In this document: piece by piece, positions 25,601 through 36,482 of the stretch
Layout: every line of letters starts with the position of its first letter
Numbering within the stretch: the stretch's first letter is position 1
NCBI GenBank assembly: GCA_002104985.1
Contig: MCGO01000040.1
Location: forward strand, 310,001-374,000
DNA length: 64,000 nucleotides
Direction: 5' to 3'
Origin: Rhizoclosmatium globosum
Taxonomy: Eukaryota > Chytridiomycota > Chytridiomycetes > Chytridiales > Chytriomycetaceae
Program-made: the position numbers and the translations under genes
Notes under the pieces: model-generated
Told to the model about the DNA's origin: nothing
Database searches by the model: none
The model's input: only the letters and a program-made list of their open reading frames with translations

Positions 25601-25911
25601 TGCAGGAGATTCGAGCTGAGCGGCATCGTAGCGGACCTGTTTAACCAGTTAGTTTTCACACCAACCAACCCACCAACCAACCAACCAACAAATCCAACCT
25701 TTTGACGCATCGTCTGAGCCGCAAAAAGCGCGGCCTCGAAGGGCATCGCCTCGGCCTTGAGCAGCGACTCGGCGATTGCCCAGGCGGCCACGCTTCGTTG
25801 GAAGTCGCGCAGCCACCGATCGGCCTCCTTTTTGTCTGCGGCCGTTGATGTTGACGAGTAGAGCGTTGTGATGCCCTGGAGGACGGTTGCAACGGTGTAC
25901 TGCTGTTCCAT
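22628..25911 (-). CDS. MTR10: Transportin-3/MTR10-type importin
   Basis: Importin-beta family receptor; relatives import SR proteins and other RNA-binding proteins into the nucleus. It starts at ATG 25911 with MEQQYTVATVLQGITTLY. The importin-beta N-terminal domain shows EADRWLRDFQRSVAAWAIAE and FEAALFAAQTMRQK, then VRYDAAQLESPAQRLGLRDV after the first intron. Middle exons are HEAT-like (FRDFRHNMGDVLKHCVYVLG, FAALRTIGRNIS-like FALRTIGRNIS, KYAAILVIGRYASW). The last exon ends MHEYGIKYRRRNNGRKG. Order and length (about 960 residues) fit MTR10/TNPO3. An SR protein that could be a cargo is encoded at 54.5 kb in the same window, though this proximity need not mean anything. It is head-to-head with the E2 gene, 44 bp between starts. 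Confidence 0.9.
25637..25698 (-). repeat. GGTT-repeat first intron of MTR10
   Basis: A 62-nt intron with donor GTTGGA and acceptor TTAAACAG. Read on the coding strand, the donor is followed by repeated GGTT units (about six GG dinucleotides at short spacing, one GGG). This is a simple repeat that could form a two-tier G-quadruplex in the pre-mRNA next to the 5' splice site. Confidence 0.7.
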
Positions 25912-25955
25912 CGATATTGCTTTTGCAAAGTAGTCACGGGAAAAAGAAGTCGGAA

Positions 25956-26763
25956 ATGGCAACAAGACGCATCCAACGAGTACGTGCCAAATAACATCCC
26001 TGCTGCCTCTCCTTAACTCTTGCTCTCGTATTTACTTGTGCCCTCGCTCTCCACTTGTGTACTAACAACAACAACCTGCAGGAACTTGCAGACCTCTCAA
26101 ACACCCCCTCTGATCAATTCACCGCCGGTCCAGCTTCAGACAATGACTTGCTTATCTGGGAAGCTAAATTGACGGGTCCGGTACGTTGTGCATTCACTCT
26201 TAATGAGCCATCCTTTCCTGCTTGGTGATACCCACCTTTGAACCACAAAACTCATCCACTGATCCACAGGCTACTTCCGCTTACGCTGGAGGCGTCTTTT
26301 CCGTCAACTTGACTTTCTCTTCTGATTACCCTTCAAACCACCAAAGGCATGTGTGTTTTTTTTCTTCGAATACGCACTCCCTCAATTGAACAATATTACG
26401 CGCTACTAATTGTAGCTGCGTGCAATTCCGAGTCGTCGGATCCAATGCTCAACCCATTCATCCCTTTTCACAGAACATGGAAAACTAATTCAATCTTCGT
26501 TACCTCAGGTTAAATTCAACACAAAGATTTACCACCCAAATGTGGACGAAGACGGATCAATCTGTATTGGTGTTCTCAAGCCAGACGTATGGAAGCCGTC
26601 AAACAAAATCGTGGATATCTTGCACTCTCTCATCTTGATTCTGGAAGAGCCAAATGCGGACGATGCTATCAATACAAGTGTCGCTGAAGTTATGAATAAC
26701 CCAGCAGGAGGAAAGGAGAAATTCGAAAAGACTGTGAAGGAATGGATCAAGAAGTACTGCTGA
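25956..26763 (+). CDS. Ubiquitin-conjugating enzyme E2 (UBE2D/E-like) with an apparent one-base frame break
   Basis: E2 enzyme that accepts ubiquitin from E1 on its active-site cysteine. Exons are 25956-25979, 26082-26180, 26270-26346 and 26509-26763, giving about 152 residues. Landmarks are MATRRIQRELADLSNTP, YAGGVFSVNLTF, HPNVDEDGSICIGVLK (HPN motif and catalytic Cys) and WKPSNKIVDILHSL. At 26329-26332 the reading frame slips by one base: upstream reads SDYP and the missing frame gives FKPPK, exactly the conserved DYPFKPPK block. The following intron then needs a GC-AG donor (AAG|GCATGT) to continue as VKFNTKIYHPNV. A missing T at CCCTTC is the simplest explanation; without it the gene would be broken. 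Confidence 0.85.
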
Positions 26764-26893
26764 GTTAGTTAATTCTATTATGTTGGGGGGTTAAGAACGC
26801 AGTTTTGCAATATATCATTCACATCATCTATTATACAAAACTTAGATTTATTGCTTGCTTGCACACCAGCTTATGAGATGTTTGCCATAGTAT

Positions 26894-29800
26894 TCATTCA
26901 ATGTCGGCCACTCCTTCTTCCTTCTTTACAAACTTGAGAAACACCATCTCAAGCGACATTTGCCCGAAACAAAACTCCTTGAACCCGCCAATCTCTGTCT
27001 TGGCACCCTCAAACACTTCAAACACTCTCCCAAGTCCTCCCAAAGCAATCACATCCTGCTCCGGAATTTCCCATCGCGCCAATATATCTTCAAATCGTTC
27101 TTTCAAGACCGCATTCGCAAACGAAGCCTCCACTAACTGCGTAACACTACCAGCAGATACACATTCATCAGATTGGGTATGCACTTCCAACAAAAACCCT
27201 TTCCCATACGTCGTCTTCAAATACTGTTGAGTCCCCAAACACGCCAACTGCCCCTCAACGACAATCCCAATCCGAGTCGCAAGGGCATCCGCCTCCTCCA
27301 TCGAATGCGTCGTCAATAGTGTAGCCAACCGCCCTTGCAATGCTTTCAACAGATTCCACAAGTTCCTCTTGGCTTTCGGGTCCACGCCCGTGCTAGGTTC
27401 ATCAAGGAACAGGATTTTCGGCTTTCCAACTAATGCCATCAAGAAAGCCACCTTTCGTTTTGTGCCCCCGCTGAGCTGCTTGCAGTGCTTGTCCATGTCG
27501 CTTGTGAGACTGGATCCCATGGCATCAACGAGCATGCGGATCCAGTAGGAGCGACGTTTTTGGACAATTCCTTTTAGTGACGCGATAAGGTTCAAGTGTT
27601 CGCGCGCGGTGAGAAGGGGCCAGAGAGTATCGTGCTGTGCAACTTGACCAAAAAGTGATGCACGCGCAAGAACGTTTTGAGGTGGGTATTGTGCTTGCAA
27701 TGTTGTGATTGCCACCGCACCTCGTGTGGGTACAATATCACCCACCGCCATCGACATGGCCGTTGTTTTTCCCGCTATTACAATGTATCCGATTAGACAC
27801 CATAGAGAAATCTTATTTAAATAAGGGGAACACGTACCTCCGTTTGGTCCAAGCAATGCAACAACCTCACCCTGAGCACAGGACAACGACAAATCCCGCA
27901 CAGCAACCAATTCCTCCCCCTTTCGCCCCAAAACACGATCAACCACAACATTTCGCCCCTCTTTCCCCTTTGGATAAACTTTCCTCACCCTCCTCAGCAA
28001 CACATCCTCAGTACAAAGCGGTTTCACAACTTTACGCCGCTCAGCAACAACATTCAAATCTTCATCACCTTCCTCATCGCCACGGTCAACAGGTAACTCC
28101 AACTCCTCCGCATTCAACAGAGTTCGTTCATCAGGCCGGAACGCACCGTCAATCCAAAGTACGAGAGAGAAATACAAACAGGATTGAACTATCATTCCAA
28201 TTAGCGATGGAAGCATTTTGTGTTCCCAAGCGAAATAGTATCCAGGTGTGAGGGGTGGAATGTCTTTTGAGGATTCTTTTGCGGAGGCCATTGCCATGTG
28301 GTAAATAATGGAGCTGAAAGGGTATGGTGGTACAGTGAATGACAGTGTGGTGTGGACAACGCTTCCCCAAAACGGGTCTCCCATCGAGTCAAAGTAGAGA
28401 AGAGAGCTGTATTTACGTTAGCCCTAACGCAAAAATAATTCGATGCTTACAAATAGGGCAGTATTGCTCCAAACATGATGTAAAAGCTCGAAGCGGTCAA
28501 AAAGGAGCCAGGATCAGAATATGCCTGACCCAACAAATCTACAATCTCGTTTAGCCCATTCATCACGTCACAAAAACAAAGAAGTTAATTACATGATGAG
28601 ACTAGCGCCAAAGCTGCGAACGCCCCATTCGCTAAAAAGAACATTCCAAAGCCAGCACCACAAAACGCTTTGATCTCCCAAAAGCTAACCAACCAACACA
28701 CGACAAGCCCAGGCGTAAACATCAACGGAAATTGTGCCGCCAAATTTGTTCCCCAATACACCCCAGAACTGACTCCCATAGTCTTGAGAAACGAATCAAT
28801 CTTTTGGAACCGCTCTTGCACAGTCTCACGCGCCCAACTCACAGCCGTGAAATATAAACTCATTGTAATGAAACAAAATGAGATGGTGGATGACGATATG
28901 TCATCTGCAAAGAGTGGGTAGAACATGTATATTGGGAAAAGGATTCCAGGAATCGTGCTAGACAGACTTCTTCCAAACATGAGCCACCGCGCATGAATGA
29001 GACTGATAAACTGTGAAAATACAGGTACAGCATGAAGAACGTTTTCTGAAACATGAAAATGGTTAAGGAACTCTTAAAGTCCATGCACAACAAACCGTTT
29101 CCAAGTAATAGCGTTTCTTCGTCAACGACTTCACTCGCTGTCACTCGCGTCCAATGTTCTTCTGCGATTCTGGCTTCCTCACTCGTTTCATTACTTCCCA
29201 CTCCACCTTCACTCTTTAAAAACACTTCTTCTAGTGAAGGCATAGACAGCCCATAATAAGAAATTCCGCCACTTTTGACTTGCTTGTCCAAAGAACTGAA
29301 GAGTCGAGGAAAATTCGACACATATGAAGGAGGAATAGAAAATGCCAGCGTGTTTTCTCCAGTTGTTGGAGTGATGACCGTGTGCCGCGGTTGAGCGGCC
29401 GAGGAAGCCAGAAGCGTTGCTGAAGGGACATATTTGTTTACTAAGGACGTGATTTTCAAGTCATTTGAACTGGCTCGTGGGTAAGCAATGTTCAGTTGGT
29501 ATCCAATATTGAAACGGTGTTTTAGGAAAACAGAAGTTCCAATGCATCGAATTTTCCCTTTCGTCAAAATAGCTTTTCGGTCAGCTACAAGGTCGGCTTC
29601 CTAGAAGGTGGCTTTGATTCAAAACAGGCGAATTAACTGGCATTTACTCACATCCATCATGTGTGTAGTCAAAAACGTAACACGTCCCTTCTTACTGCCT
29701 GTTAAAACAGCCCATAAAGCTCGTCTGGAAACAGCATCCATTCCTGCAGTTGGTTCATCAAGTATCAGAATTTTTGGGTCTCCAACAATCGCCATAGCAA

Positions 29801-31691
29801 CTGATAACTTCCGCTTCTGTCCACCACTCAATGCCTTGACAAATTCGTTTCGTTTTGATTCCAGATCAAGCTGGTTCAAGACTTTTGTGACCATTTCTTC
29901 CAGCTCTGGGCGAGTATGAATAGCCCAGAGGCCCTTAATTCCAGCAAACAGATGAATGTGCTCCGCGACTGTCAGTTCTTCGTGTTGAATATCGTACTGA
30001 TGAGGAAAGTCAATACAGCCTGGTATGGTGGTGAAAAACTGACCTGTGGACAAACACCAATATGTTGACGAATCGAACTCATCTCATTGATCAAATCATA
30101 TCCAGCGACCGTTCCGTAGCCGGATGTCGGAGAAATCAGACCTGTAAGACTGTATCGCGGTTAAGGTATGGTCGGAATAAATCAAGACACTCACATATGT
30201 AAAACTGTACTCTTTCCGGCACCTACAATTTGGAATTAACATCATCAGCATCAGACATCTGGAAATAAGAATACCATTATGTCCTAATAACGCGAATATT
30301 TCGTCTTCATACAATTTGAGTCCAACTCCATCAACGGCATTCACTTCGGCCTTGGGAAACCGCATACAGACGTTTTGCAGATCGACGAGCATTCTCATGG
30401 CTGGAGGGTCAGGCTCGATATCTTCAGAGGGCGTGCCTGCGGTTGTTTCTGATGATGTGTAATGTGATTCCTCAATCCAAGTATTGTATGTCCTTCGATG
30501 AATGTATTTCAGGGGAAACCACCACGGTCGAGGAACACCATACTCTTGTGGTACAACTTGATCGAAATAGAGCTGATGAATAAAGGGTCAGTGCTTGTTT
30601 ATATTTGAAGACGAGGCTGCTCACCGCAATAGCCATATAGAGAAGACAATCGAGCCCAAGCACAATCAAAAACCCACCAATCCCGCGTCCATCCAGAGAA
30701 TTCTCCCAGTTCGCACCTACTCCTTCCATTTCCAGCTGATTCACTCTCAGCATTCCAAAAAAGAATCCAAGAGGATAAAACAGAACTGAAAGAGCAATAA
30801 TTGCGCCTTCTGAAGGTGCCCACTCGAGCCAAAAAATGAGGACGATGGGTACAGTGAAGAGGAGGAGAGAAATGAAGGAATCAAAGAGGAGAGCGGCTTT
30901 GGAGGTGTTGAAGAAGGGGGCAAAGGCGAGAGTGGATGAAATGTTAGAGAGATCCAGAAAGAAGAGTAGTAGGAATACTATCATGAATTCGTTGTCAGTT
31001 GCAAAGATATTTTTGAAAGTAACTTAACTGAGTACAGGATTCGAAAGTGGGAATAAGGGCAGAATAACCCACGCAATTAATGCACATACTACAGCCGCGT
31101 ATATTGTATGAACATATGTATGCTAAACCAGAAGGCAGTGGGTGATAATCCCTGCATCAAGAGGCCCTCCTTGATCTTCTTTTCCTTTTCCACCACCATT
31201 TCAATCAGAGCCGCTGTAATTCAACTTGATGAATACAGGTGTAATAATGCCAAATATTGCAGCAGAGAGTTGCTCACATTGCGAGTGTGCCGAGAAGCCC
31301 AGCACGAGATACCCCGACATCAAGATACGGCCCAGAATCGCCACCTGATCCGGAATCGCAGTCTCTGAATAGTTTATTTGAATTCCCGCTAGCGTCTGAA
31401 TCGCCGCCGAAGCAGCGCTGAGCGAGGCCCTGATTCCCGCGTTTCTTTCGGCGAGATCCGCCACCAACGTCGCCGCTGCGTCGCTCGACACGGCGCCCAA
31501 CAGCGACATCAAAATAAGTGGATTGAAGAGCGGCGACAGCGCAACCATCAGCGTCTTCGAGAGAAACCGCCGCTTCATCGAAAAACTGCGCCACAAAAGA
31601 ACGACGTCGGACTGCCTAAAACAAGGCGCCGCACTTGTTCAACGGCAGGTATGGTTGGTGGTGGTGCTGTAACTGTTGTTGGTGTGGGCAT
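26894..31691 (-). CDS. Full-length ABC transporter, subfamily A
   Basis: ABCA-type exporter with two transmembrane domains and two nucleotide-binding domains, probably moving lipids. In order: an N-terminal membrane anchor with [20 protein letters not shown], a TM block at 31-30.5 kb, NBD1 (Walker A LLGHNGAGKST, signature [10 protein letters not shown], Walker [13 protein letters not shown]), the regulatory segment, TMD2 at 29.0-28.2 kb, and NBD2 ([46 protein letters not shown]). Both Walker A loops are split by an intron (30223-30274 and 27775-27837). The extreme N-terminus is uncertain: ATG 31691 needs a further small intron to reach [11 protein letters not shown]. It converges on the E2 gene and is head-to-head with NAA20, with 35 bp between starts. 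Confidence 0.88.
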
Positions 31692-31726
31692 CTTTTGCGA
31701 ACAGAACTCTCTCAAAAAACAAACCA

Positions 31727-32478
31727 ATGTCCTTTCTTCGCAGATTCACCGCGGACGACTTGTTCAAGTTCAACAACATGTGAGAACTAATGAATCTATT
31801 TGATGTTTCTGACTAGAACGCCTTTGTAGTAACTTGGATCCACTGACTGAGACCGTAAGCATTGACTGCGTAATGACTGGCCCGCTTTAACCTTTGATAT
31901 CTATCAGTACAACATCTCTTTCTACTTGGGCTACTTGGCTCAGTGGCCAGACTATTTTGTCATGGCTGAATCGTGTTCAGGAGCTTCAATGGGCTACAGT
32001 TGAGTTTTCCAACCTCGACATTCGACATCAAATCCAACAGAGCCATAGTAAAATAATACTATTTTCAATAGTTATGGGCAAAGCAGAAGGGGATGGAGAG
32101 CTCTGGCACGGCCATGTCACAGCACTCACTGTTGCACCCGAGTATCGCCGCATGAATCTCGCTAAACGTTTGATGGATGTATTGGAGAACGTTTCGGAAA
32201 AAGTATACAACACATACTTTGTGGATCTGTTTGTTAGGGCGAGTAATTCTGTGGCGATTGGAATGTACAAGGGATTCGGATACACAATTTATCGAACTGT
32301 CTTGGGCTATTATTCAGGTCCGAGTGATAATGAGAATGCATATGGTGAGAGTTCATTTTATTCTTCGGTTTTCTCAATGTCTTTGCAGATATGCGGAAAG
32401 CCCTTCCAAGAGACGTGAAAAAGAAGAGTATCATACCCATGAAACGACCAATTAAACCGGAAGAGTTGGAATGGTAGT
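31727..32478 (+). CDS. NAA20: NatB N-terminal acetyltransferase catalytic subunit
   Basis: GNAT-fold enzyme that acetylates the N-terminal methionine of nascent chains starting Met-Asp/Glu/Asn/Gln. Five short exons reconstruct MSFLRRFTADDLFKFNNI, NLDPLTET, YNISFYLGYLAQWPDYFVMA, MGYIMGKAEG and a long last GNAT segment with VTALTVAPEYRRMNLAKRLM (acetyl-CoA-binding loop) and FVRASNSVAIGMYKGFGY. The C-terminus DMRKALPRDVKKKS matches NAA20. One donor is GTTGAG, the same unusual form as in RPB5. Identity is firm because every exon junction restores a conserved block in phase. Confidence 0.95.
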
Positions 32479-32543
32479 CAGCATTTTGCAGCAATAAATA
32501 GGGATTGTCTCGTATCTATTGTTTGAAAAACGACCCACCAACC

Positions 32544-33374
32544 ATGAACCCATCCACCACTTTCCGAATCTTCAAATGGTTCCAACTCGGAATGACCTCG
32601 TTGTCTGCTGTAATACTCATTTCATTACTTGTCTTCATCTATTATGAAACCAAGAAGATAAAGAATCACGTCTTGAATCCATTCAACGTCCTACTCGTCC
32701 TCATATTCATATCTCAGCTCTCTGTTCACTCAATTCTTATATTTCGCTTTTCTATCGATGGGGACTTGATTCTTTCTCTCATCTGTTTTGAGCAGTTCTT
32801 CCTCTACTCTATGATATATCTTTACGTTTTATATTGTTGGCTTCGCGGAAACGGAGTTGTTGCAGAAGTTTTCCCTCAAATCTACCCCACATCGCGATTG
32901 TTTGTGCGAGTGTTGCCATTCTTTTTTCTACTTTCTATTTCTTTCAACGTCACAGCCAATTATTACGTCACAAGCAATCAACCAGTACCAGAAATAATTA
33001 GCTGGTTAGATTTCGTTATGACTATCGCTGCGGGTGCAACTGCTTTAACCTTTGATTTAACTATACTTGCAACTTTCACACGATACCTCAACAAAACGCG
33101 AGTAGATGGAACCGCAATCGACACAAGGTTTCTAATTATCTCCAAGTACGGAATTGGGACAAATACTTTGGCGATATTGGGGTTTATCACCGAATTGGCA
33201 GCATTGATGATGACAGACAAGAATTCAACCAAAGGCGAAGATAATTTGACATATTGGTGGCTTCATCAAGGAATGGTCCTTTGCATGGATATGATGGCAT
33301 ACTTTTTGCTTGCCATGAAATGGCATTGTTTCATGAGAAGTTATCGCACACGAACATTAGAATCACTGGAATAA
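32544..33374 (+). CDS. Seven-transmembrane orphan protein
   Basis: Intronless, 276 residues from ATG 32544 (MNPSTTFRIFKWFQLGM). Seven hydrophobic segments are visible, centred near residues 25, 55, 90, 130, 165, 210 and 250 (for example VLLVLIFISQLSVHSILIF and AAGATALTFDLTILATF). Short charged loops and a basic C-terminal tail (MRSYRTRTLESLE) would fit an N-out, C-in receptor-like topology. I do not recognise a family: the class A DRY and NPxxY motifs and a retinal-binding lysine are not evident. It lies 65 bp downstream of NAA20 and converges on the RBBP9-like gene. Confidence 0.75.
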   Translation: MNPSTTFRIFKWFQLGMTSLSAVILISLLVFIYYETKKIKNHVLNPFNVLLVLIFISQLSVHSILIFRFSIDGDLILSLICFEQFFLYSMIYLYVLYCWLRGNGVVAEVFPQIYPTSRLFVRVLPFFFLLSISFNVTANYYVTSNQPVPEIISWLDFVMTIAAGATALTFDLTILATFTRYLNKTRVDGTAIDTRFLIISKYGIGTNTLAILGFITELAALMMTDKNSTKGEDNLTYWWLHQGMVLCMDMMAYFLLAMKWHCFMRSYRTRTLESLE

Positions 33375-33468
33375 GAGTTACCGAACCCAGCGATACAGTC
33401 AAAAGTGTATCCGCCCCAGTGAAATAAAGATAAATATAACAAGACAATATTCATTCTTTTACAACTAG

Positions 33469-34049
33469 TTATTTCGATTGCGAAAGAACACATTGTTCCT
33501 CAATCAGTGAAATCAAGTCATCAAATGGCGGTTCAAAGAAATGATCTCCCTCGGGATCTTCGCGATAATTAACCTTTGGCAGCAGACAATCACGCACTCT
33601 TCGCTGAATCTCAATTGGGACAAGGTTGTCCTCAGCCCCCGCAAACTGAACAATAAATCCACAATTCTCTTGAATCTTTGCCCAATCAAAGGGCCCATCA
33701 AAGTAACCCGAAGCCTGCTCATTATCGTCGCCCATGGCGTCATCGTATGCGCAACAAGCACATCCCTTTACTTTGAACTCCTCCGCATATCGCAACGCCG
33801 CAACTGCTCCCGAACTGTGCCCCACAAGAACTGATTCTTCGTTACAGCCCATTTTGTTGCGAATGTGTGGGATCCAGATGGATCGCTTTGCACCAACGGG
33901 ATCTGGCATTCCGTATGGTCCAGAAGGACTGGAGTGAAGCCACGATCTTTCAACTTTGCTTCCGCCCATCCGTAAAAGTTGTAAGGTCGAATGTCCCCGC
34001 CACATCCGTTTCCAGGAACGATCAGAACGCGAGTAGATTGTGACGCCAT
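33469..34049 (-). CDS. RBBP9-like serine hydrolase with an apparent frame break
   Basis: Small alpha/beta hydrolase, about 190 residues. It starts MASQSTRVLIVPGNGCGGD and has the nucleophile elbow VLVGHSSGAVAALRYAE and a C-terminal DPEGDHFFEPPFDDL carrying the expected catalytic histidine. Between RGFTPVLLDH and MPDPVGAKRSIWIPHIR the frame changes at about 33907-33920 with no room for an intron. Relatives read straight through this segment, so a single missing base (or a disabling mutation) is implied. The physiological substrate of this family is not settled. Confidence 0.82.
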
Positions 34050-34153
34050 TTCCAAGAAATTTATTAAAACAAACGGTTTAAACATCAAGATGACTCAATC
34101 TTGTCTTGTTTGGGAGGGGAGGCATTCCCTCTTGCAAAACTCTGTTCGAAATC

Positions 34154-35303
34154 ATGAGCGATCACACCTACTCGCGAGGGCTTCTGCTCCGAGTCGCAAC
34201 AATCGCCTTATCGTTGCTTATTTTTATTATCACGATATCCCGCTTGAGCCACTACTTTCTCGGTTGGAAGCCGATCAAGTACTGTGGGACCTCCGCCTTT
34301 GCTATCGAAGCTCCTCCCCATCATCACCCCGACCCATTCTTCAGAACTCACCTGCCTTTTATTGACACTCAGCTATGTGTTATTACGCAGACGTTTTCTG
34401 AAGTTGATAATCGTCAAATCTTTGGTGGTATTATGGCTCTTCTGTTTCCAGTTGCGGCATTCGTTGCCCTTGAGTCCAGTCGTTCATCGACTCGTGGTCC
34501 GTCTTCTTCGTTTGGGCTGTTAGCCACGTTGTGGCAGATGTTGGTGAGCCGATCTCCGTTGTGACTCAATTAGAATGTGTGCTAAAATGAATAATTAAGG
34601 GAATCTCTGTTATTCTTCCGTTACTTTGGCTTCCGTCTTTCGCCTGGTCTCAGACTTCCGTTCTTGCAAAGGACCCAAAGAATTTCAGTAAAGTGTCCTT
34701 AGGATCTACCACTATCCTCCACCGTCAAGCATTCGGAGTTCTCTTGTGGACGGTTATTTCCTTACTCCTCGACTGGGCTCCCAAGATTTATTACAACGAA
34801 TTAATCTTGTTGTTTCAATACGTTCCAACTGTTGTAATTGTCTTGTGGGCCCCTTTTGCACTTTCTGAAACAGCTCGTCATCGCAGCACAACTATTCCCG
34901 AGGCTCAGAAATCATCTGGACGTGCAAACGAGATCTATGGTCTCTTTGGACTCTTGAGTGTTGTCATATATTCCTACTACGTCCTAATTCCTTTGTATAA
35001 CAACAGTGCTTCTATGACTGTATCAGAACTTTGTCAATTCCTCCTATCTCTTCCCGCCGAGCATGAAAAATTGATGGATTGGTTCCTATTGGAGAATGGG
35101 CCAGTGTGACTATATCCTTGAGTGTCTTGGTTGTATCGGAATCATTGGCTCTGGGGCAGAATGGTATTTTGGCGCTGGTCTTGTTTTTGGCGTTTGGAGT
35201 CGTTATTGGACACGGAACCTCGTTCATGGTGTTTGCCATTTGGAGAGAGCGCAAGATCATGGAGACAATGAGAAATGCACTCAAGGGAAAGAAAAGGGCT
35301 TAA
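34154..35303 (+). CDS. Polytopic membrane protein, unknown, with an apparent frame break
   Basis: Two exons joined across GTGAGC...AATTAAG (about 34541-34600). About eight hydrophobic segments are visible, e.g. LLLRVATIALSLLIFIIT, GIMALLFPVAAFVALE, GISVILPLLWLPSFAW, AFGVLLWTVISLLLDW, YVPTVVIVLWAPFALSE and YGLFGLLSVVIYSYYVLI. The first frame stops at ENGPV, but a clearly coding continuation (VTISLSVLVVSESLAL, ILALVLFLAFGVVIGHG, FAIWRERKIMETMRN) follows in another frame from about 35080, again implying one lost base. No family was recognised. It is head-to-head with the RBBP9-like gene, 104 bp between starts. Confidence 0.68.
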
Positions 35304-35358
35304 AATGGTAATAGGAATAAAATTGTCTCTTCTTCTTTTTAATAATGGACAAGGAAAG

Positions 35359-36223
35359 ATGCAAAAACCTGACAGCTTCAACATCATCGGCACCGATACT
35401 CGCTACAACCGAACGTTTAGCATACCTGTCTTGTACTATAATCCATCCACGTTTTCATCATCGATAAACCGTTTGATGTGCGGATTGATGGTTCCACAGA
35501 GACTGCTCCCACTATCGAATCAATCCTCCAATCATACTTTCCACAACACAAATTTCGGCTCATACATCAGTTGGATCACTGTACATCTGGAGTTCACATG
35601 TGGGGCCTCGAGAAAACACCGACACGTAATGCATCGCAAGCTTTTGAATCCCGTCGAGTACAGAAAACGTATTCAGCAATCGTTAATGGTTTCGTAGAGG
35701 CAGATGATTTCACTGTTGAGCAGGCTATCGCAGAAATGATCGGGGATCTCCAGCGAAGGATGTGTATTGGCACTCCGGATAACCCTGGAAGAGCTGCAAA
35801 AACTGAAGGAAAGACAATTAGAAGGGGATATATGAGATTACCCTCAGGTCGTGTCAAACGTGTTTCTCATGTGGAATTGAAACCTGAGAGTGGAAGGAGA
35901 CATCAGCTGCGCGTCCATATGGCTTCAATTGGTCATGCTATGTTGGCGATTATTTATACGAAAGGCCTTTCTTTACGACTGATGCCCATCGTACGATGCT
36001 TCATTCCCGACGGCTGGTTATGTCCCTCGAAAAAGAAGGACTCATAGAAATTGTCACTCCAGATCCTTTTCTAGAAATGTTAATACCAGAGGAAGAGATT
36101 ACGGATGATTTGCAAGCATTGGCTACATCGCAAGAAAATGTAGCAAGGGTGTGGATGAGATATGGGTTAGACGGTAAGGACGTAGAGTATGATCTGAGTG
36201 GAAATGTTTTAGAAGTGGAATAA
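35359..36223 (+). CDS. RluA-family pseudouridine synthase (RPUSD1-like) with two frame breaks
   Basis: Isomerises uridine to pseudouridine in RNA. The catalytic-aspartate motif is intact: LIHQLDHCTSGVHMWGLEK. Upstream is IIDKPFDVRIDG; downstream are RVQKTYSAIVNG and GRRHQLRVHMASIGHA, then VGDYLYERPFFTTDAHRTML in a third frame and a C-terminal extension ending SGNVLEVE. Two frame changes are needed, at about 35442-35446 and 35939-35942, each equal to one missing base. With both restored the gene reads as a full member of the family. The start is tentative; another ATG at 35345 lies in a different frame. Confidence 0.82.
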
Positions 36224-36482
36224 ATAGTGGTAGAACTTCCTTTCGTATCCCCTTCCTACAACTCAAGCACTTGAACACATATTTCCTTTTCTAATTCGAA
36301 GCAGCTCAAACTACTTCAACTTCGTGTATATATTTGGTGCGAGCGAAGAGTCTTGGACCATTACAATTCCTCGTTAAGCTGTCAAAATCGTTTCTAAGAC
36401 CTCACCTAACTGTCAAACTTGGAAAAGCCAACCTTAAACACCTCCACAACCAATCTTCAACACCAGTCACTAATTCATCGGA

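Noticed and set aside
26894..31691. Two separate half-transporters instead of one ABCA gene
   Set aside because: NBD1, regulatory segment, TMD2 and NBD2 follow each other in ABCA order with splice sites throughout and no promoter-sized gap.
32085..32478. Extra gene inside the 3' part of NAA20
   Set aside because: Alternative frames here are shadows of the GNAT domain exon, which matches the family residue by residue.
33907..36000. Programmed ribosomal frameshifting in RBBP9-like and RluA-like genes
   Set aside because: Sites share no slippery heptamer or stop codon context and many unrelated genes are affected; missing bases explain them more simply.
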